DNA from: Gloeotrichia echinulata CP02
GTDB lineage: Bacteria > Cyanobacteriota > Cyanobacteriia > Cyanobacteriales > Nostocaceae
Length of the DNA: 64,000 nt
Direction of reading: 5' to 3'
Assembly: GCA_038087035.1 (NCBI GenBank)
Contig: CP051187.1
Coordinates: 6,082,001 to 6,146,000 of the forward strand
Below the pieces are notes generated by a model. It saw only the letters and a list, made by a program, of their open reading frames with translations. It was not told where the DNA came from and made no database searches. Positions 7,560 through 15,989 of the stretch are shown here, one piece after another. Position numbers and translations under genes: made by a program. Each line of letters begins with the position of its first letter. Positions within the stretch are counted from its first letter, which is position 1.

Positions 7560-7814
7560 ACTTGGAAGAATTTACTCCTAAGCCTTATTAAGGGCAAGCT
7601 TGCTGGACTACAAATATCATAAGTCTTATTTATGACTTAAAAGCCTAAATCGCCCAAAAGGGTATCCTGATATCTTGCACCATCATCATAATTGCCAAAA
7701 AAAGTCCCTAACCTTATTATTTCGTAGGTTAGGCATAGCCCACCCTACCGTTCACTTTTTTCACTAGTGTATTAGTCTAGCAGTCTTGGGACACTTATTG
7801 ATATTCAACAAGTT

Positions 7815-8921
7815 ATGAAGCGTGTAGTTTTGATTACTGGTCACTATTGGAACTCTAAACGGAAGGCGGGTTTTCACTGGTTAGCTGATGCTCTTTGGCG
7901 TCAAGGCTGGGAAGTTGTATTTGTCACTGCTGCTCTGAGTTGGCTATCTGTAATTCGTCGAGACTACCGCTTGGCTTATCCTGTGCTACAAGAGGCCAAT
8001 CAACTCCAACAGGTACAGCCAAATTTATGGAGTTACGTCTGGTTCACGCTTTGGCACCCTGCTAATCTCCGCTTAAATTTACTCAATTATCTTAGCCGTC
8101 CCCTGTTCCGATTTTACGGTCAACTCCCATTAGGTGCAGTAGAATCTTTGCTTGTTAATGCTGATATTTTCATCTTTGAGAGTACACCAGCATTGCTGCT
8201 TTTTGAAAGATGCAAACGCCTCAATCCCCAAGCTAAATTTATCTATAGAGTTTCCGACGATTTGCGACTGTTACGCAACCACTCAGTGGTTATAGAAACT
8301 GAGGAACAAATGGCTCCCAAGTTTGATTTAGTTAGTGTCCCTAGCCAACATATTTACCGTCTCTTTGGAGAATTGCCTAATTTAGAATTGCACCTACATG
8401 GTATTCGTAAAGACTTGTTTGATCGGGAACTTACCAACCCTTATTCAGCCGCAGACAATCCCAACATCATTTTTGTCGGGAATTCTTATTTTGATTATAA
8501 TTTTTTAGATCAAGCCAGTCAATTATTCCCTAATTGGCAATTTCATATCATCGGACCGATTGAAAATTTACCTCAAAGAAAAAACATCATTGCTTACGGA
8601 GAGCTACCTTTTAAAGCGACAATTCCTTACATTAAATATGCAGATATAGCTCTTCAAATACGTTCGTACAGTCCAGGAATAGAATCTTTAACAGATAGCC
8701 TAAAAATTATTCAATATACTTACTCCAAATTGCCAATCATTGCTCCAGCTTACATGTCATCTCCCAGAAGTCATATTTTTTACTATCAGCCAGGAGAAGC
8801 CAGCAGCATCCAAAACGCCTTAATTTCAGCACATAAATATGACCGTTCCCAAATCAAAACTGATGACATATATTCTTGGGACGAATTAGTCAGAATAATC
8901 GTAGGGTGCGTGACGCTTTGA
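7815..8921 (+). CDS. GumK-like glycosyltransferase
   Basis: The 368-residue cytoplasmic or membrane-associated GT-B protein has an N-terminus (MKRVVLITGHYWNSKRKAGF) that resembles GumK-type (GT70) glucuronosyltransferases, which add glucuronic acid to lipid-linked exopolysaccharide intermediates. Further marks are a YRVSDDLRLL segment near residues 154-163, FVGNSYFDYNF at the start of the C-terminal Rossmann half, and the late IQYTYSKLPIIAPAYMSS donor-site region. It is transcribed divergently from the nucleotide-sugar operon and fits the same polysaccharide locus. The last codons (GCVTL) lie inside an inverted-repeat element, so the original C-terminus was replaced. Donor and acceptor sugars are unknown. 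Confidence 0.75.
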   Translation: MKRVVLITGHYWNSKRKAGFHWLADALWRQGWEVVFVTAALSWLSVIRRDYRLAYPVLQEANQLQQVQPNLWSYVWFTLWHPANLRLNLLNYLSRPLFRFYGQLPLGAVESLLVNADIFIFESTPALLLFERCKRLNPQAKFIYRVSDDLRLLRNHSVVIETEEQMAPKFDLVSVPSQHIYRLFGELPNLELHLHGIRKDLFDRELTNPYSAADNPNIIFVGNSYFDYNFLDQASQLFPNWQFHIIGPIENLPQRKNIIAYGELPFKATIPYIKYADIALQIRSYSPGIESLTDSLKIIQYTYSKLPIIAPAYMSSPRSHIFYYQPGEASSIQNALISAHKYDRSQIKTDDIYSWDELVRIIVGCVTL

Positions 8922-9143
8922 TGAATATTGTACGTAGTTACAAGATTTGTGGCGTCACGCACCATCTATTTACATCTGACTCAAAATCAAGAAGGTGCGT
9001 TAGGCGCTCCCTAGAAATGCTGGTTGTTGCAAATTATATAGCGTTTCTCGCCCTAGTAAGGTACACCCGTAGGGGCACGGCAATGCCGTGCCCCTACACA
9101 GCGTGATACAATTTTGTACCTCATCTGAATGGGAAGTGCTATA
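8895..9143. repeat. Composite repeat unit 1 (GTGCGTGACGC hairpin plus TATAGC element)
   Basis: A hairpin with arms GGTGCGTGACGC/GCGTCACGCACC (about 8897-8973) is followed by a TATAGC-ended element (9037-9143) with a GTAGGGGCACGGCA core. The left part overlaps the 3-prime end of the glycosyltransferase gene. A second, diverged copy of the whole arrangement follows directly. Confidence 0.75.
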
Positions 9144-9169
9144 TCGAAACATGCGCCTAACACACCCTA

Positions 9170-9418
9170 ATAATCGTAGGGTGTGTGACGCTTTGATAAA
9201 TATTGTACGTAGTTACAAGAGTTGTGGCGTCACGCACCATTATTTAAATTTGACAAGCAAGTCAGTCCTGTTGGTATAACGCACTAAAAAACAAGATGGT
9301 GCGTTAGGCGCTCCCTAGAAATGCTGGCTGTTGCAAATTATACAGCGCTCTCGCCCTAGTAAGGTACACCCGTAGGGGCACGGCATTGCCGTGCCCCTAC
9401 ACAGCGTGATACAATAAT
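9170..9418. repeat. Composite repeat unit 2, partial duplicate of unit 1
   Basis: It repeats the order of 8895-9143: the GTGTGTGACGC hairpin, the GGTGCGTTAGGCGCTCCC stretch, then the element with a GTAGGGGCACGGCA core. It has an extra segment in the middle and has lost its right end close to the stop of the next gene. The 504-bp interval 8922-9425 is entirely made of such repeats, with no gene. Confidence 0.7.
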
Positions 9419-9425
9419 TTGATTT

Positions 9426-10079
9426 TTAGGGAAGATTCTCGGGGTCTATTCCCTGAGAGCGCAAATATTCAGCTAATCTATCCGCGCGTTGGCGTTCTTG
9501 TTGGGCTAGTTTTGCTAGTTCGGTCGGTATGAGTAATTTCTCACCCGTATCTAGGCGATAAAATCTCAATAGTTCCCCTTCAACTATCACCCTCAATTCC
9601 AATGGTTGAGATATTCCATCAGTAATTGGTTGATAAGTCTCACCGTCTAATCTATATCCCCTTAACTTTTCGACAATCCATTCTCCCTTGGGGTCAAATA
9701 ACCAATATTCTAAAATTCCTAATTGTTCATAAAGGTTTTTCTTTTCTTCTTGGTCTTGTTTTTGTGTTCCTTGAGAAGTCATTTCAAATACCACCTGGGG
9801 AACTTGACCTTCTTCCCAGATTTTATAATTATCCCTTCCCCCTGGAGCCACATCAAATATCACCATCACATCTGGTGCTACTCGTAGACGGGGGAAACCT
9901 TGAGCATAGTAGAGAAACTGGTCTGCTAGGACTGTCGCCTGTCTACCATTGAGGTATTGTTTTATGACTTCTAGCGTCGTCAGAATTGCGTAGAGATGTA
10001 GGTAGGTTTCAGCCAAGGGTTCACCATCTGAACTAGGATATTCGATACGGGGATTGACTATTTTGATGCTGGTAGTCAT
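9426..10079 (-). CDS. Uma2 family (DUF820) putative restriction endonuclease, array copy 4 of 4
   Basis: The 217-residue protein has a PD-(D/E)XK-type nuclease fold of the Uma2 family. The likely catalytic elements are PDVMVIFD near residues 78-85, VVFEMTSQGT near 98-107 and EYWLFDPKG. Uma2 proteins are hugely expanded in cyanobacteria and their biological role is not established. The C-terminal tail QQERQRADRLAEYLRSQGID is the shortest in this array. AGGAGG precedes the ATG. It is the last gene of a four-gene run with 12-bp spacers, presumably one transcript. The first 190 residues are almost identical to the next two genes, so the copies are recent or homogenised. Confidence 0.85.
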   Translation of the reverse strand: MTTSIKIVNPRIEYPSSDGEPLAETYLHLYAILTTLEVIKQYLNGRQATVLADQFLYYAQGFPRLRVAPDVMVIFDVAPGGRDNYKIWEEGQVPQVVFEMTSQGTQKQDQEEKKNLYEQLGILEYWLFDPKGEWIVEKLRGYRLDGETYQPITDGISQPLELRVIVEGELLRFYRLDTGEKLLIPTELAKLAQQERQRADRLAEYLRSQGIDPENLP

Positions 10080-10091
10080 CGCTATTTCCTC

Positions 10092-10766
10092 CTAGGGTAG
10101 GTTATCAGGATCTATGCCCTGCGATCGCAAATATTCTGCTAATTTATCCGCGCGTTGGCGTTCAAGTTCTGCGCGTTGGCTTTCTTGTCGGGCTAGTTTT
10201 GCTAGTTCGGTCGGTATGAGTAATTTCTCACCCGTATCTAGGCGATAAAATCTCAATAGTTCCCCTTCAACTATCACCCTCAATTCCAATGGTTGAGATA
10301 TTCCATCAGTAATTGGTTGATAAGTCTCACCGTCTAATCTATATCCCCTTAACTTTTCGACAATCCATTCTCCCTTGGGGTCAAATAACCAATATTCTAA
10401 AATTCCTAATTGTTCATAAAGGTTTTTCTTTTCTTCTTGGTCTTGTTTTTGTGTTCCTTGAGAAGTCATTTCAAATACCACCTGGGGAACTTGACCTTCT
10501 TCCCAGATTTTATAATTATCCCTTCCCCCTGGAGCCACATCAAATATCACCATCACATCGGGTGCTACTCGTAGCCGGGGAAAACCTTGAGCATAGTAGA
10601 GAAACTGGTCTGCTAGGACTGTCGCCTGTCTACCATTGAGGTATTGTTTTATGACTTCTAGCGTCGTCAGAATTGCGTAGAGATGTAGGTAGGTTTCAGC
10701 CAAGGGTTCACCATCTGAACTAGGATATTCGATACGGGGATTGACTATTTTGATGCTGGTAGTCAT
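10092..10766 (-). CDS. Uma2 family (DUF820) putative restriction endonuclease, array copy 3
   Basis: The 224-residue near-duplicate of the neighbouring Uma2 proteins shares the MTTSIKIVNPRIEYPSSDG start and the same PDVMVIFD, FEMTSQGT and WLFDPKG elements. It differs mainly in the tail, which reads ARQESQRAELERQRADKLAE, giving one or two more five-residue (Q/E)RQRA-type units than copy 4. The same AGGAGG ribosome binding site and 12-bp spacer are used. The base-level identity with its neighbours extends through the intergenic spacer, which suggests duplication of a gene-plus-spacer unit. Confidence 0.85.
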   Translation of the reverse strand: MTTSIKIVNPRIEYPSSDGEPLAETYLHLYAILTTLEVIKQYLNGRQATVLADQFLYYAQGFPRLRVAPDVMVIFDVAPGGRDNYKIWEEGQVPQVVFEMTSQGTQKQDQEEKKNLYEQLGILEYWLFDPKGEWIVEKLRGYRLDGETYQPITDGISQPLELRVIVEGELLRFYRLDTGEKLLIPTELAKLARQESQRAELERQRADKLAEYLRSQGIDPDNLP

Positions 10767-10778
10767 CGCTATTTCCTC

Positions 10779-11516
10779 CTAGGGTAGGTTATCAGGATCT
10801 ATGCCCTGCGATCGCAAATATTCTGCTAATTTATCCGCCCGTTGGCGTTCTTGTTCTGCGCGTTGGCGTTCTTGTTGGGCGCGTTGGCTTTCTTCTTCGG
10901 CGCGTTGGCGTTCCTGTTGGGCGCGTTGGCTTTCTTGTCGGGCTAGTTTTGCTAGTTCGGTCGGTATGAGTAACTTCTCACCCGTATCTAGGCGATAAAA
11001 TCTCAATAGTTCCCCTTCAACTATCACGCTCAATTCCAATGGTTGAGATATTCCATCAGTAATTGGTTGATAAGTCTCACCGTCTAATCTATATCCCCTT
11101 AACTTTTCGACAATCCATTCTCCCTTGGGGTCAAATAACCAATATTCTAAAATTCCTAATTGTTCATAAAGGTTTTTCTTTTCTTCTTGGTCTTGTTTTT
11201 GCGTTCCTTGAGAAGTCATTTCAAATACCACCTGGGGAACTTGACCTTCTTCCCAGATTTTATAATTATCTCTTCCTCCTGGAGCCACATCAAATATCAC
11301 CATCACATCTGGTGCTACTCGTAGCCGGGGGAAACCTTGAGCATAGTAGAGAAACTGGTCTGCTAGGACTGTCGCCTGTCTACCATTGAGGTATTGTTTT
11401 ATGACTTCTAGCGTCGTCAGAATTGCGTAGAGATGTAGGTAGGTTTCAGCCAAGGGTTCACCATCTGAACTAGGATATTCGATACGGGGATTGACTATTT
11501 TGATGCTGGTAGTCAT
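10779..11516 (-). CDS. Uma2 family (DUF820) putative restriction endonuclease, array copy 2
   Basis: The 245-residue near-identical catalytic domain carries the longest tail of the array: successive RAQQERQRAEEESQRAQQER-type units, predicted to form a charged helix or coiled coil, before the common ADKLAEYLRSQGIDPDNLP end. One visible substitution, ELSVIVEG for ELRVIVEG, distinguishes the core. The changing number of 15-bp tail units between copies looks like slippage or unequal recombination. The role is unknown; the pairing of an invariant nuclease core with a variable helical tail is the notable feature. Confidence 0.85.
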   Translation of the reverse strand: MTTSIKIVNPRIEYPSSDGEPLAETYLHLYAILTTLEVIKQYLNGRQATVLADQFLYYAQGFPRLRVAPDVMVIFDVAPGGRDNYKIWEEGQVPQVVFEMTSQGTQKQDQEEKKNLYEQLGILEYWLFDPKGEWIVEKLRGYRLDGETYQPITDGISQPLELSVIVEGELLRFYRLDTGEKLLIPTELAKLARQESQRAQQERQRAEEESQRAQQERQRAEQERQRADKLAEYLRSQGIDPDNLP

Positions 11517-11528
11517 CGCTATTTCCTC

Positions 11529-12326
11529 CTAGGGTAGGTTATCAGGATCTATGCCCTGCGATCGCAAATATTCTGCTAATTTATCCGCCCGTTGGCGTTC
11601 TTGTTCTGCGCGTTGGCGTTCAAGTTCTGCGCGTTGGCTTTCTTGTCGGGCGCGTTGGCGTTCTTGTTGCGCCCGTTCTGCCAAAGTTGGCAACCAACCA
11701 TCAGCATTATACCAACGTAACCATAAACCTGTGGTCTGCTGATAAGTACCTTCCCATAGCCCTAATCCTAGTTCTAAATCTGACAACCAAAAACGGTTTT
11801 CTGTGATGGAAATTGCCTCATAATGAGTGCCTATAATTTGAAAAGCGCGTAAATTATTTTCATAGCGGTCATAAACAACATAGTAAGGAATCCGCAAAAT
11901 TATTTCATAGACTTCCCACTTTGTCGGTGGTTGATTCACCTCCCGCAATGTTTTTCCTAAGTCATCTTGTTCTGTTCCTGGTGACAGTAATTCAACTACT
12001 AAAAATGGATCAACTCCTTCTTGCCAAACAAGGTAACTCAAGCGTAAGTCTTGCAGTTGATTAGCACCAGGAACACCCAAAACGAGATACCAATCTGGGC
12101 GCTTATACCACAAAGGATGACGAGGATCATAATACAAGTTTAAATCGCTAGCAAGTAAAATTTCTTCACGGGAATATTGAGGAGGCTGACAAGTTTCACT
12201 GAGTAACTCAGCCTGAATGCGGTGAAATTCATCTGGCAACCCTGATTCTCCTATTAATTCACTGGGTAAATCATACATCGTCGGTAGGGTTTCATGCGGT
12301 GGACGCGGTGGATTGGGTTGATACAT
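11529..12326 (-). CDS. Uma2 family (DUF820) protein with distinct core and shared tail, array copy 1
   Basis: The 265-residue first gene of the array. Its N-terminal 220 residues (MYQPNPPRPPHETLPTMYDL onward) differ from copies 2 to 4 and represent another Uma2 lineage, with PDWYLVLGVPG, VVELLSPGTEQDD and YYVVYDRYEN elements. The C-terminal tail (AQQERQRARQESQRAELERQ and the ADKLAEYLRSQGIDPDNLP end) is the same as in the other three. Distinct cores joined to one tail imply exchange of tails among neighbours by recombination. It is preceded by a 7-bp repeat run, and the start at ATG 12326 lacks the AGGAGG seen in the other copies. Confidence 0.85.
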   Translation of the reverse strand: MYQPNPPRPPHETLPTMYDLPSELIGESGLPDEFHRIQAELLSETCQPPQYSREEILLASDLNLYYDPRHPLWYKRPDWYLVLGVPGANQLQDLRLSYLVWQEGVDPFLVVELLSPGTEQDDLGKTLREVNQPPTKWEVYEIILRIPYYVVYDRYENNLRAFQIIGTHYEAISITENRFWLSDLELGLGLWEGTYQQTTGLWLRWYNADGWLPTLAERAQQERQRARQESQRAELERQRAEQERQRADKLAEYLRSQGIDPDNLP

Positions 12327-12376
12327 GGTGGGGATTGGGGGTTGGGGGTTGGGGATTGGGGATTGGGGATTGGGAA
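12327..12376. repeat. Heptanucleotide short tandem repeat (STRR)
   Basis: Runs of GGGGATT and GGGGGTT 7-bp units lie just upstream of the Uma2 array. Such heptamer arrays are characteristic of filamentous cyanobacterial intergenic DNA. Confidence 0.85.
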
Positions 12377-12543
12377 ATTAGCGATCGCCTTCCAACCCAA
12401 ATATTTTGATTTAATTTTAATGTTAGGTTAGTGGTCATTTGTCAATTCTTATTTTTCCCTTATCCCTCAATCCTTTAAATCTCTGACAGAAGGGTCACGC
12501 ATTCCGGTAAACTGAGATTTGGTTTATTGCGTTGTAAGTAGGC

Positions 12544-12738
12544 ATGGAAATCGGACAAAAGGTTAAGGTGTATCGTTTGCGCGATCGCGTCTCTGGCCGT
12601 ATCGTGAACAAACTCGGAGCAGTGGGTACTATCGCAGGCTACAAAGTCACCGATGGTAGCGGTGTTGGTGTGGTGGTCAAGTTTGACGACAATTTTTCGA
12701 CTTGGTTTTTTGATGATGAAATCAAACCCGTGCAATAG
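12544..12738 (+). CDS. DUF2862 domain protein
   Basis: The 64-residue small cytosolic protein matches the cyanobacterial DUF2862 pattern: MEIGQKVKVYRLRDRVSG at the start, a central glycine-rich strand (GTIAGYKVTDGSGVGVVVKF) and DNFSTWFFDDEI at the end. It looks like a small SH3-like beta barrel. Its function is not known. It is monocistronic, lies between the Uma2 array and the Get3-like gene, and has no strong Shine-Dalgarno. Confidence 0.85.
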   Translation: MEIGQKVKVYRLRDRVSGRIVNKLGAVGTIAGYKVTDGSGVGVVVKFDDNFSTWFFDDEIKPVQ

Positions 12739-12869
12739 AGTCAGGACTTACGCTAGTGTCACAATTTGTCCAGATTTTATGTAGCAGAACTCAAGACAGA
12801 AGCTTTCATGATTGACCAAGTGCTAAGTTGGAGTTGAAAACACCGGCGGTAATTGGAATAAATTAAGTA

Positions 12870-13970
12870 ATGTCTCTGATATTGACATTTTTGGGCAAAA
12901 GCGGCACCGCTCGTACCAAAATAGCGATCGCCGCCGCCAAATTGTTGGCTAGCCAAGGGAAGCGCGTACTCCTAGCAGGACATGCAGAACCAGCATTACC
13001 CATCCTGCTAGGTACTACCTTAACTGCAGACCCCCAGGAAATTGCTCCCAATTTGCAGGTCGTACAGTTCCAAGCATCTGTACTCCTAGAACGCAACTGG
13101 GAAGAAGCCAAAAAACTTGAGGCGCAATACCTCCGCACGCCCATCTTTAAAGAGGTTTTTGGTCAAGAACTGGTAGTATTACCAGGAATGGACAGCGCCC
13201 TCGCCTTGAATGCTATTCGCGAATATGATGCCAGTGGCAAATATGACGCGATTGTTTACAATGGCACTGGTGATTCTACCACCCTGCGGATGTTAGGGAT
13301 GCCAGAATCTCTGAGTTGGTATGTGCGGCGATTTCGGCAATTATTTGTTAACTCTGATTTAGGAAAGGCAATTGCAGAATCACCCTTGATTCAACCACTA
13401 ATTAGCTCCTTTTTCAATTTCAATTGGACTACAGATAACTTCGCCCAACCTACCAACCAAATCAACAATTTTTTAGAAAAGGGTAAAGCAGCCCTTGCTG
13501 ACCCCAAGCGCGTTGCAGCCTTTTTGGTGACTACCTCAGAGCCAATTGAAATCGCCAGTACCCGTTATTTATGGGGTAGCGCTCAACAAGTTGGTCTGAC
13601 TGTAGGTGGCGTGCTTCAAGTGTCTGATGATACAAATGTCAGCCTAAAAGAAGAATTTATCCCCCTCAGCGTGAGTGTCATTCCTGACACTCCAACCGGA
13701 GATTGGGAACCGCTAATTGACGCCCTACCCAACTTTGTCGAACAAGCAGTACAAGCTCCTAAACCAATTGACATCGATGTCCACAATCAGCAGGTACGCT
13801 TATTCTTACCTGGATTCGACAAAAAACAGGTCAAACTCACCCAATATGGACCAGAAGTCACTGTGGAAGCAGGCGACCAGCGTCGCAATATCCTCCTACC
13901 CCCAGCTTTGAGTGGTAGACGTGTCGCTGGTGCGAAATTTCAGCAGAATTATTTGATAATTTCCTTCTAA
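12870..13970 (+). CDS. Get3/ArsA-like ATPase with C-terminal alpha-crystallin-like domain (Get3d type)
   Basis: The 366-residue protein begins with a deviant P-loop, LGKSGTARTKIAIAAAKLLA, where Get3/ArsA proteins have GKGGVGKT. The intradimer lysine position (GK) is kept, but the usual P-loop lysine is arginine. A LLAGHAEPALP segment follows where the switch I aspartate would lie. The last 75 residues (DVHNQQVRLFLPGFDKKQVK to NYLIISF) resemble an Hsp20/alpha-crystallin fold, the arrangement described for Get3d of photosynthetic organisms. The role is probably in protein targeting or as a chaperone, but the client is unknown. The altered loop makes ATP hydrolysis uncertain. It stands alone between repeats. 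Confidence 0.78.
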   Translation: MSLILTFLGKSGTARTKIAIAAAKLLASQGKRVLLAGHAEPALPILLGTTLTADPQEIAPNLQVVQFQASVLLERNWEEAKKLEAQYLRTPIFKEVFGQELVVLPGMDSALALNAIREYDASGKYDAIVYNGTGDSTTLRMLGMPESLSWYVRRFRQLFVNSDLGKAIAESPLIQPLISSFFNFNWTTDNFAQPTNQINNFLEKGKAALADPKRVAAFLVTTSEPIEIASTRYLWGSAQQVGLTVGGVLQVSDDTNVSLKEEFIPLSVSVIPDTPTGDWEPLIDALPNFVEQAVQAPKPIDIDVHNQQVRLFLPGFDKKQVKLTQYGPEVTVEAGDQRRNILLPPALSGRRVAGAKFQQNYLIISF

Positions 13971-13973
13971 TTG

Positions 13974-14068
13974 AGTTGGGAGTTGGGAGTTGGGAGTTGG
14001 GAGTTGGGAGTTGGGAGTTAGGAGTTGGGAGTTAGGAGTTAGGAGTTAGGAGTTGGGAGTTAGGAGTT
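13974..14068. repeat. Heptanucleotide short tandem repeat (STRR)
   Basis: About 13 consecutive GTTGGGA/GTTAGGA 7-bp units lie directly after the Get3-like gene. The array reaches into the last codons of the small minus-strand gene at 14060. Confidence 0.9.
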
Positions 14069-14233
14069 ATTTCCTAGTAATGCTACATCTTGATTCTTCT
14101 TAGTTTTCTTTTTCAATGATCGAATGAACTCACGGATGATATCCGATTGAGTTCTATCGACTGCATCACAGTAGTTGTTTAAAATTTGTCTTTCCTCGTC
14201 AGTAATCCTGACGTTCAAATTGTTTTTACCCAT
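14060..14233 (-). CDS. Small ribbon-helix-helix (CopG-like) protein
   Basis: A 57-residue frame starting MGKNNLNVRITDEERQILNN and continuing with YCDAVDRTQSDIIREFIRSL has the strand-helix-helix layout of CopG/Arc-type DNA-binding proteins: an alternating N-terminal strand (NLNVRIT), helix A, a turn with D-R-T-Q-S-D, and helix B. A lysine-rich tail follows. Such proteins are usually transcription regulators or antitoxins. No toxin gene is adjacent. The last residues and the stop codon are contributed by the 7-bp repeat array. There is no obvious Shine-Dalgarno. The pattern is convincing for the family, not for a specific role. Confidence 0.65.
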   Translation of the reverse strand: MGKNNLNVRITDEERQILNNYCDAVDRTQSDIIREFIRSLKKKTKKNQDVALLGNNS

Positions 14234-14872
14234 TGTTACGTAGCCAAAATACCGTTACTACTTAAGTTTAAATCAAACTTAAAACAAAGTATTCCTCATA
14301 AGTAAGTCGGCGCGAAAAACAAAACTATATTACGAAATATAAATATGTCTCAAATTTTCACCAATGACCAATGACCAATGACAAATGACGACCAAAGCTA
14401 GTACGGTAGGACTGACGCATTGACAAAAAACACAAAATATGTGGCTACAAAAAACCGGAGATGTCGTAGGGGTTTAGCATTGCTAAACCCCGAGAACGCG
14501 GGTCTGTTTACCATCAAAGTAATAATTAATCAAAGCCTGAAACAACGTATTTTGGTAAAAGCATACCATGCCAAATTTGTACAGTGCGTAAGTCCTATAC
14601 GGTTTATTTGCGCCGACCTACTTAACAGAAGATATATCAGGACTTACTTCCGTGTCACATTTAAAGAATGGTGCGTGACGCCACAAGTCTTGTGACTACG
14701 TACAATAATAATCGCAGCGTCACGCACCCTACGATTATTATTGTTTGTGCCCCCAGAGTAGGTCATATATTCAGAGTTTTGCTCAAGCGTAATACCATGT
14801 AGGAAAATAAGATTTGTTAATTCACATCACTCATAACTCCTCATTCATAACTCCTGAGTATTTAATTAACTT
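14234..14872. other. Intergenic region with several inverted repeats, no gene
   Basis: The region contains a GTAAGTCGGCGCGAAAA repeat (about 14302-14320) with an inverted partner near 14605-14623, 7-bp repeats CCAATGA at 14363-14390, a perfect palindrome GGGGTTTAGCA/TGCTAAACCCC at 14470-14492, and a GGTGCGTGACGC hairpin element at about 14668-14744 related to 8897-8973. An open frame at 14420-14695 crosses these repeats and is not credible as a gene. Confidence 0.7.
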
Positions 14873-15919
14873 ATGTCTGATTCAACCCCCATTAACCCAA
14901 ATTCCCACCCTGCTGAGGCTATCGACTCAGTAGCAATTAATTCCCCTGATGGAGCCACTGTCACGAGCGATCGCACTGGGAAAACTCGGCAGATGCTAGG
15001 CATGAAAGGTGCTGCAACTGGCGAAACCTCAATTTGGAAAATCCGCTTGCAGCTGATGAAGCCGATTACGTGGATTCCCTTAATCTGGGGTGTAGTTTGT
15101 GGCGCAGCTTCTTCTGGTAACTATATCTGGAGCCTAGAAAATGTCCTCAAAGCAGCGCTTTGTATGTTGCTGTCTGGACCGCTGCTGACTGGTTATACCC
15201 AAACCCTCAATGATTACTATGATCGCGAAATAGACGCCATTAACGAACCTTATCGCCCCATACCCTCCGGCGCAATTTCCGAAGGCCAAGTAATTACGCA
15301 GATTATAGTATTATTCTTGGCTGGTATAGGCGTGGCATTTACTCTCGATGTCTGGGCGGGTCATGACTTTCCTAACGTCACAGCCCTCGCCGTATTTGGT
15401 TCATTCATCGCCTACATCTATTCTGCGCCTCCCCTGAAACTCAAGCAAAACGGCTGGTTAGGGAACTATGCTTTAGGTGCCAGTTACATCGCCTTACCTT
15501 GGTGGGCTGGTCATGCTTTGTTTGGCGAACTCAATTGGAAAATTGCCATTCTCACCCTGATTTACAGCTTGGCTGGATTGGGTATTGCGATTGTCAATGA
15601 CTTTAAAAGTGTTGAAGGCGATCGCCAATTAGGTTTACAATCATTACCAGTAATGTTTGGCGTCCAAACTGCAGCGTTGATTTGTGTAGTGATGATTGAT
15701 TTATTTCAAGGACTGATTGCCGCATATCTCGTCAGTATCCATGAGAATTTGTACGCAGCAATTCTTGTACTGTTAATTATCCCCCAAATCACCTTCCAGG
15801 ATATGTATTTCCTGCGTGACCCCCTAAAGAATGACGTGAAATACCAAGCCAGCGCCCAACCATTCCTAGTTTTGGGAATGCTAGTTGCTGGTTTAGCCCT
15901 CGGTCATGCTGGCATTTAA
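14873..15919 (+). CDS. chlG: Chlorophyll synthase ChlG
   Basis: Membrane prenyltransferase that esterifies chlorophyllide a with phytyl or geranylgeranyl diphosphate, the last step of chlorophyll a synthesis. The 348-residue protein has the two UbiA aspartate motifs, NDYYDREIDAINEPYRP near residues 112-128 and NDFKSVEGDRQLGLQ in the second half. About nine hydrophobic segments surround a soluble N-terminus with low conservation. The WIPLIWGVVCGAASSG entry helix is typical of ChlG. The start at ATG 14873 is followed by a variable N-terminal stretch as in relatives. A small cysteine-rich membrane protein gene follows after a 70-bp gap. Confidence 0.95.
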   Translation: MSDSTPINPNSHPAEAIDSVAINSPDGATVTSDRTGKTRQMLGMKGAATGETSIWKIRLQLMKPITWIPLIWGVVCGAASSGNYIWSLENVLKAALCMLLSGPLLTGYTQTLNDYYDREIDAINEPYRPIPSGAISEGQVITQIIVLFLAGIGVAFTLDVWAGHDFPNVTALAVFGSFIAYIYSAPPLKLKQNGWLGNYALGASYIALPWWAGHALFGELNWKIAILTLIYSLAGLGIAIVNDFKSVEGDRQLGLQSLPVMFGVQTAALICVVMIDLFQGLIAAYLVSIHENLYAAILVLLIIPQITFQDMYFLRDPLKNDVKYQASAQPFLVLGMLVAGLALGHAGI

Positions 15920-15930
15920 TTTATACTGAG

Positions 15931-15974
15931 AAGTTAGGAGTAAATCCTAACTCCTAACTCCTAACTCCTAACTT
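15931..15974. repeat. Short tandem repeat CTCCTAA between chlG and the next gene
   Basis: TAACTCC 7-bp units are preceded by an inverted GTTAGGAGT, so the transcript could fold into a hairpin. No T-tract follows. Confidence 0.7.
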
Positions 15975-15989
15975 TTATCAAGATTTGTT

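Noticed and set aside
14420..14695. 91-codon plus-strand frame
   Set aside because: It crosses a palindrome and a dispersed hairpin element, lacks a ribosome binding site and has no protein-like pattern.
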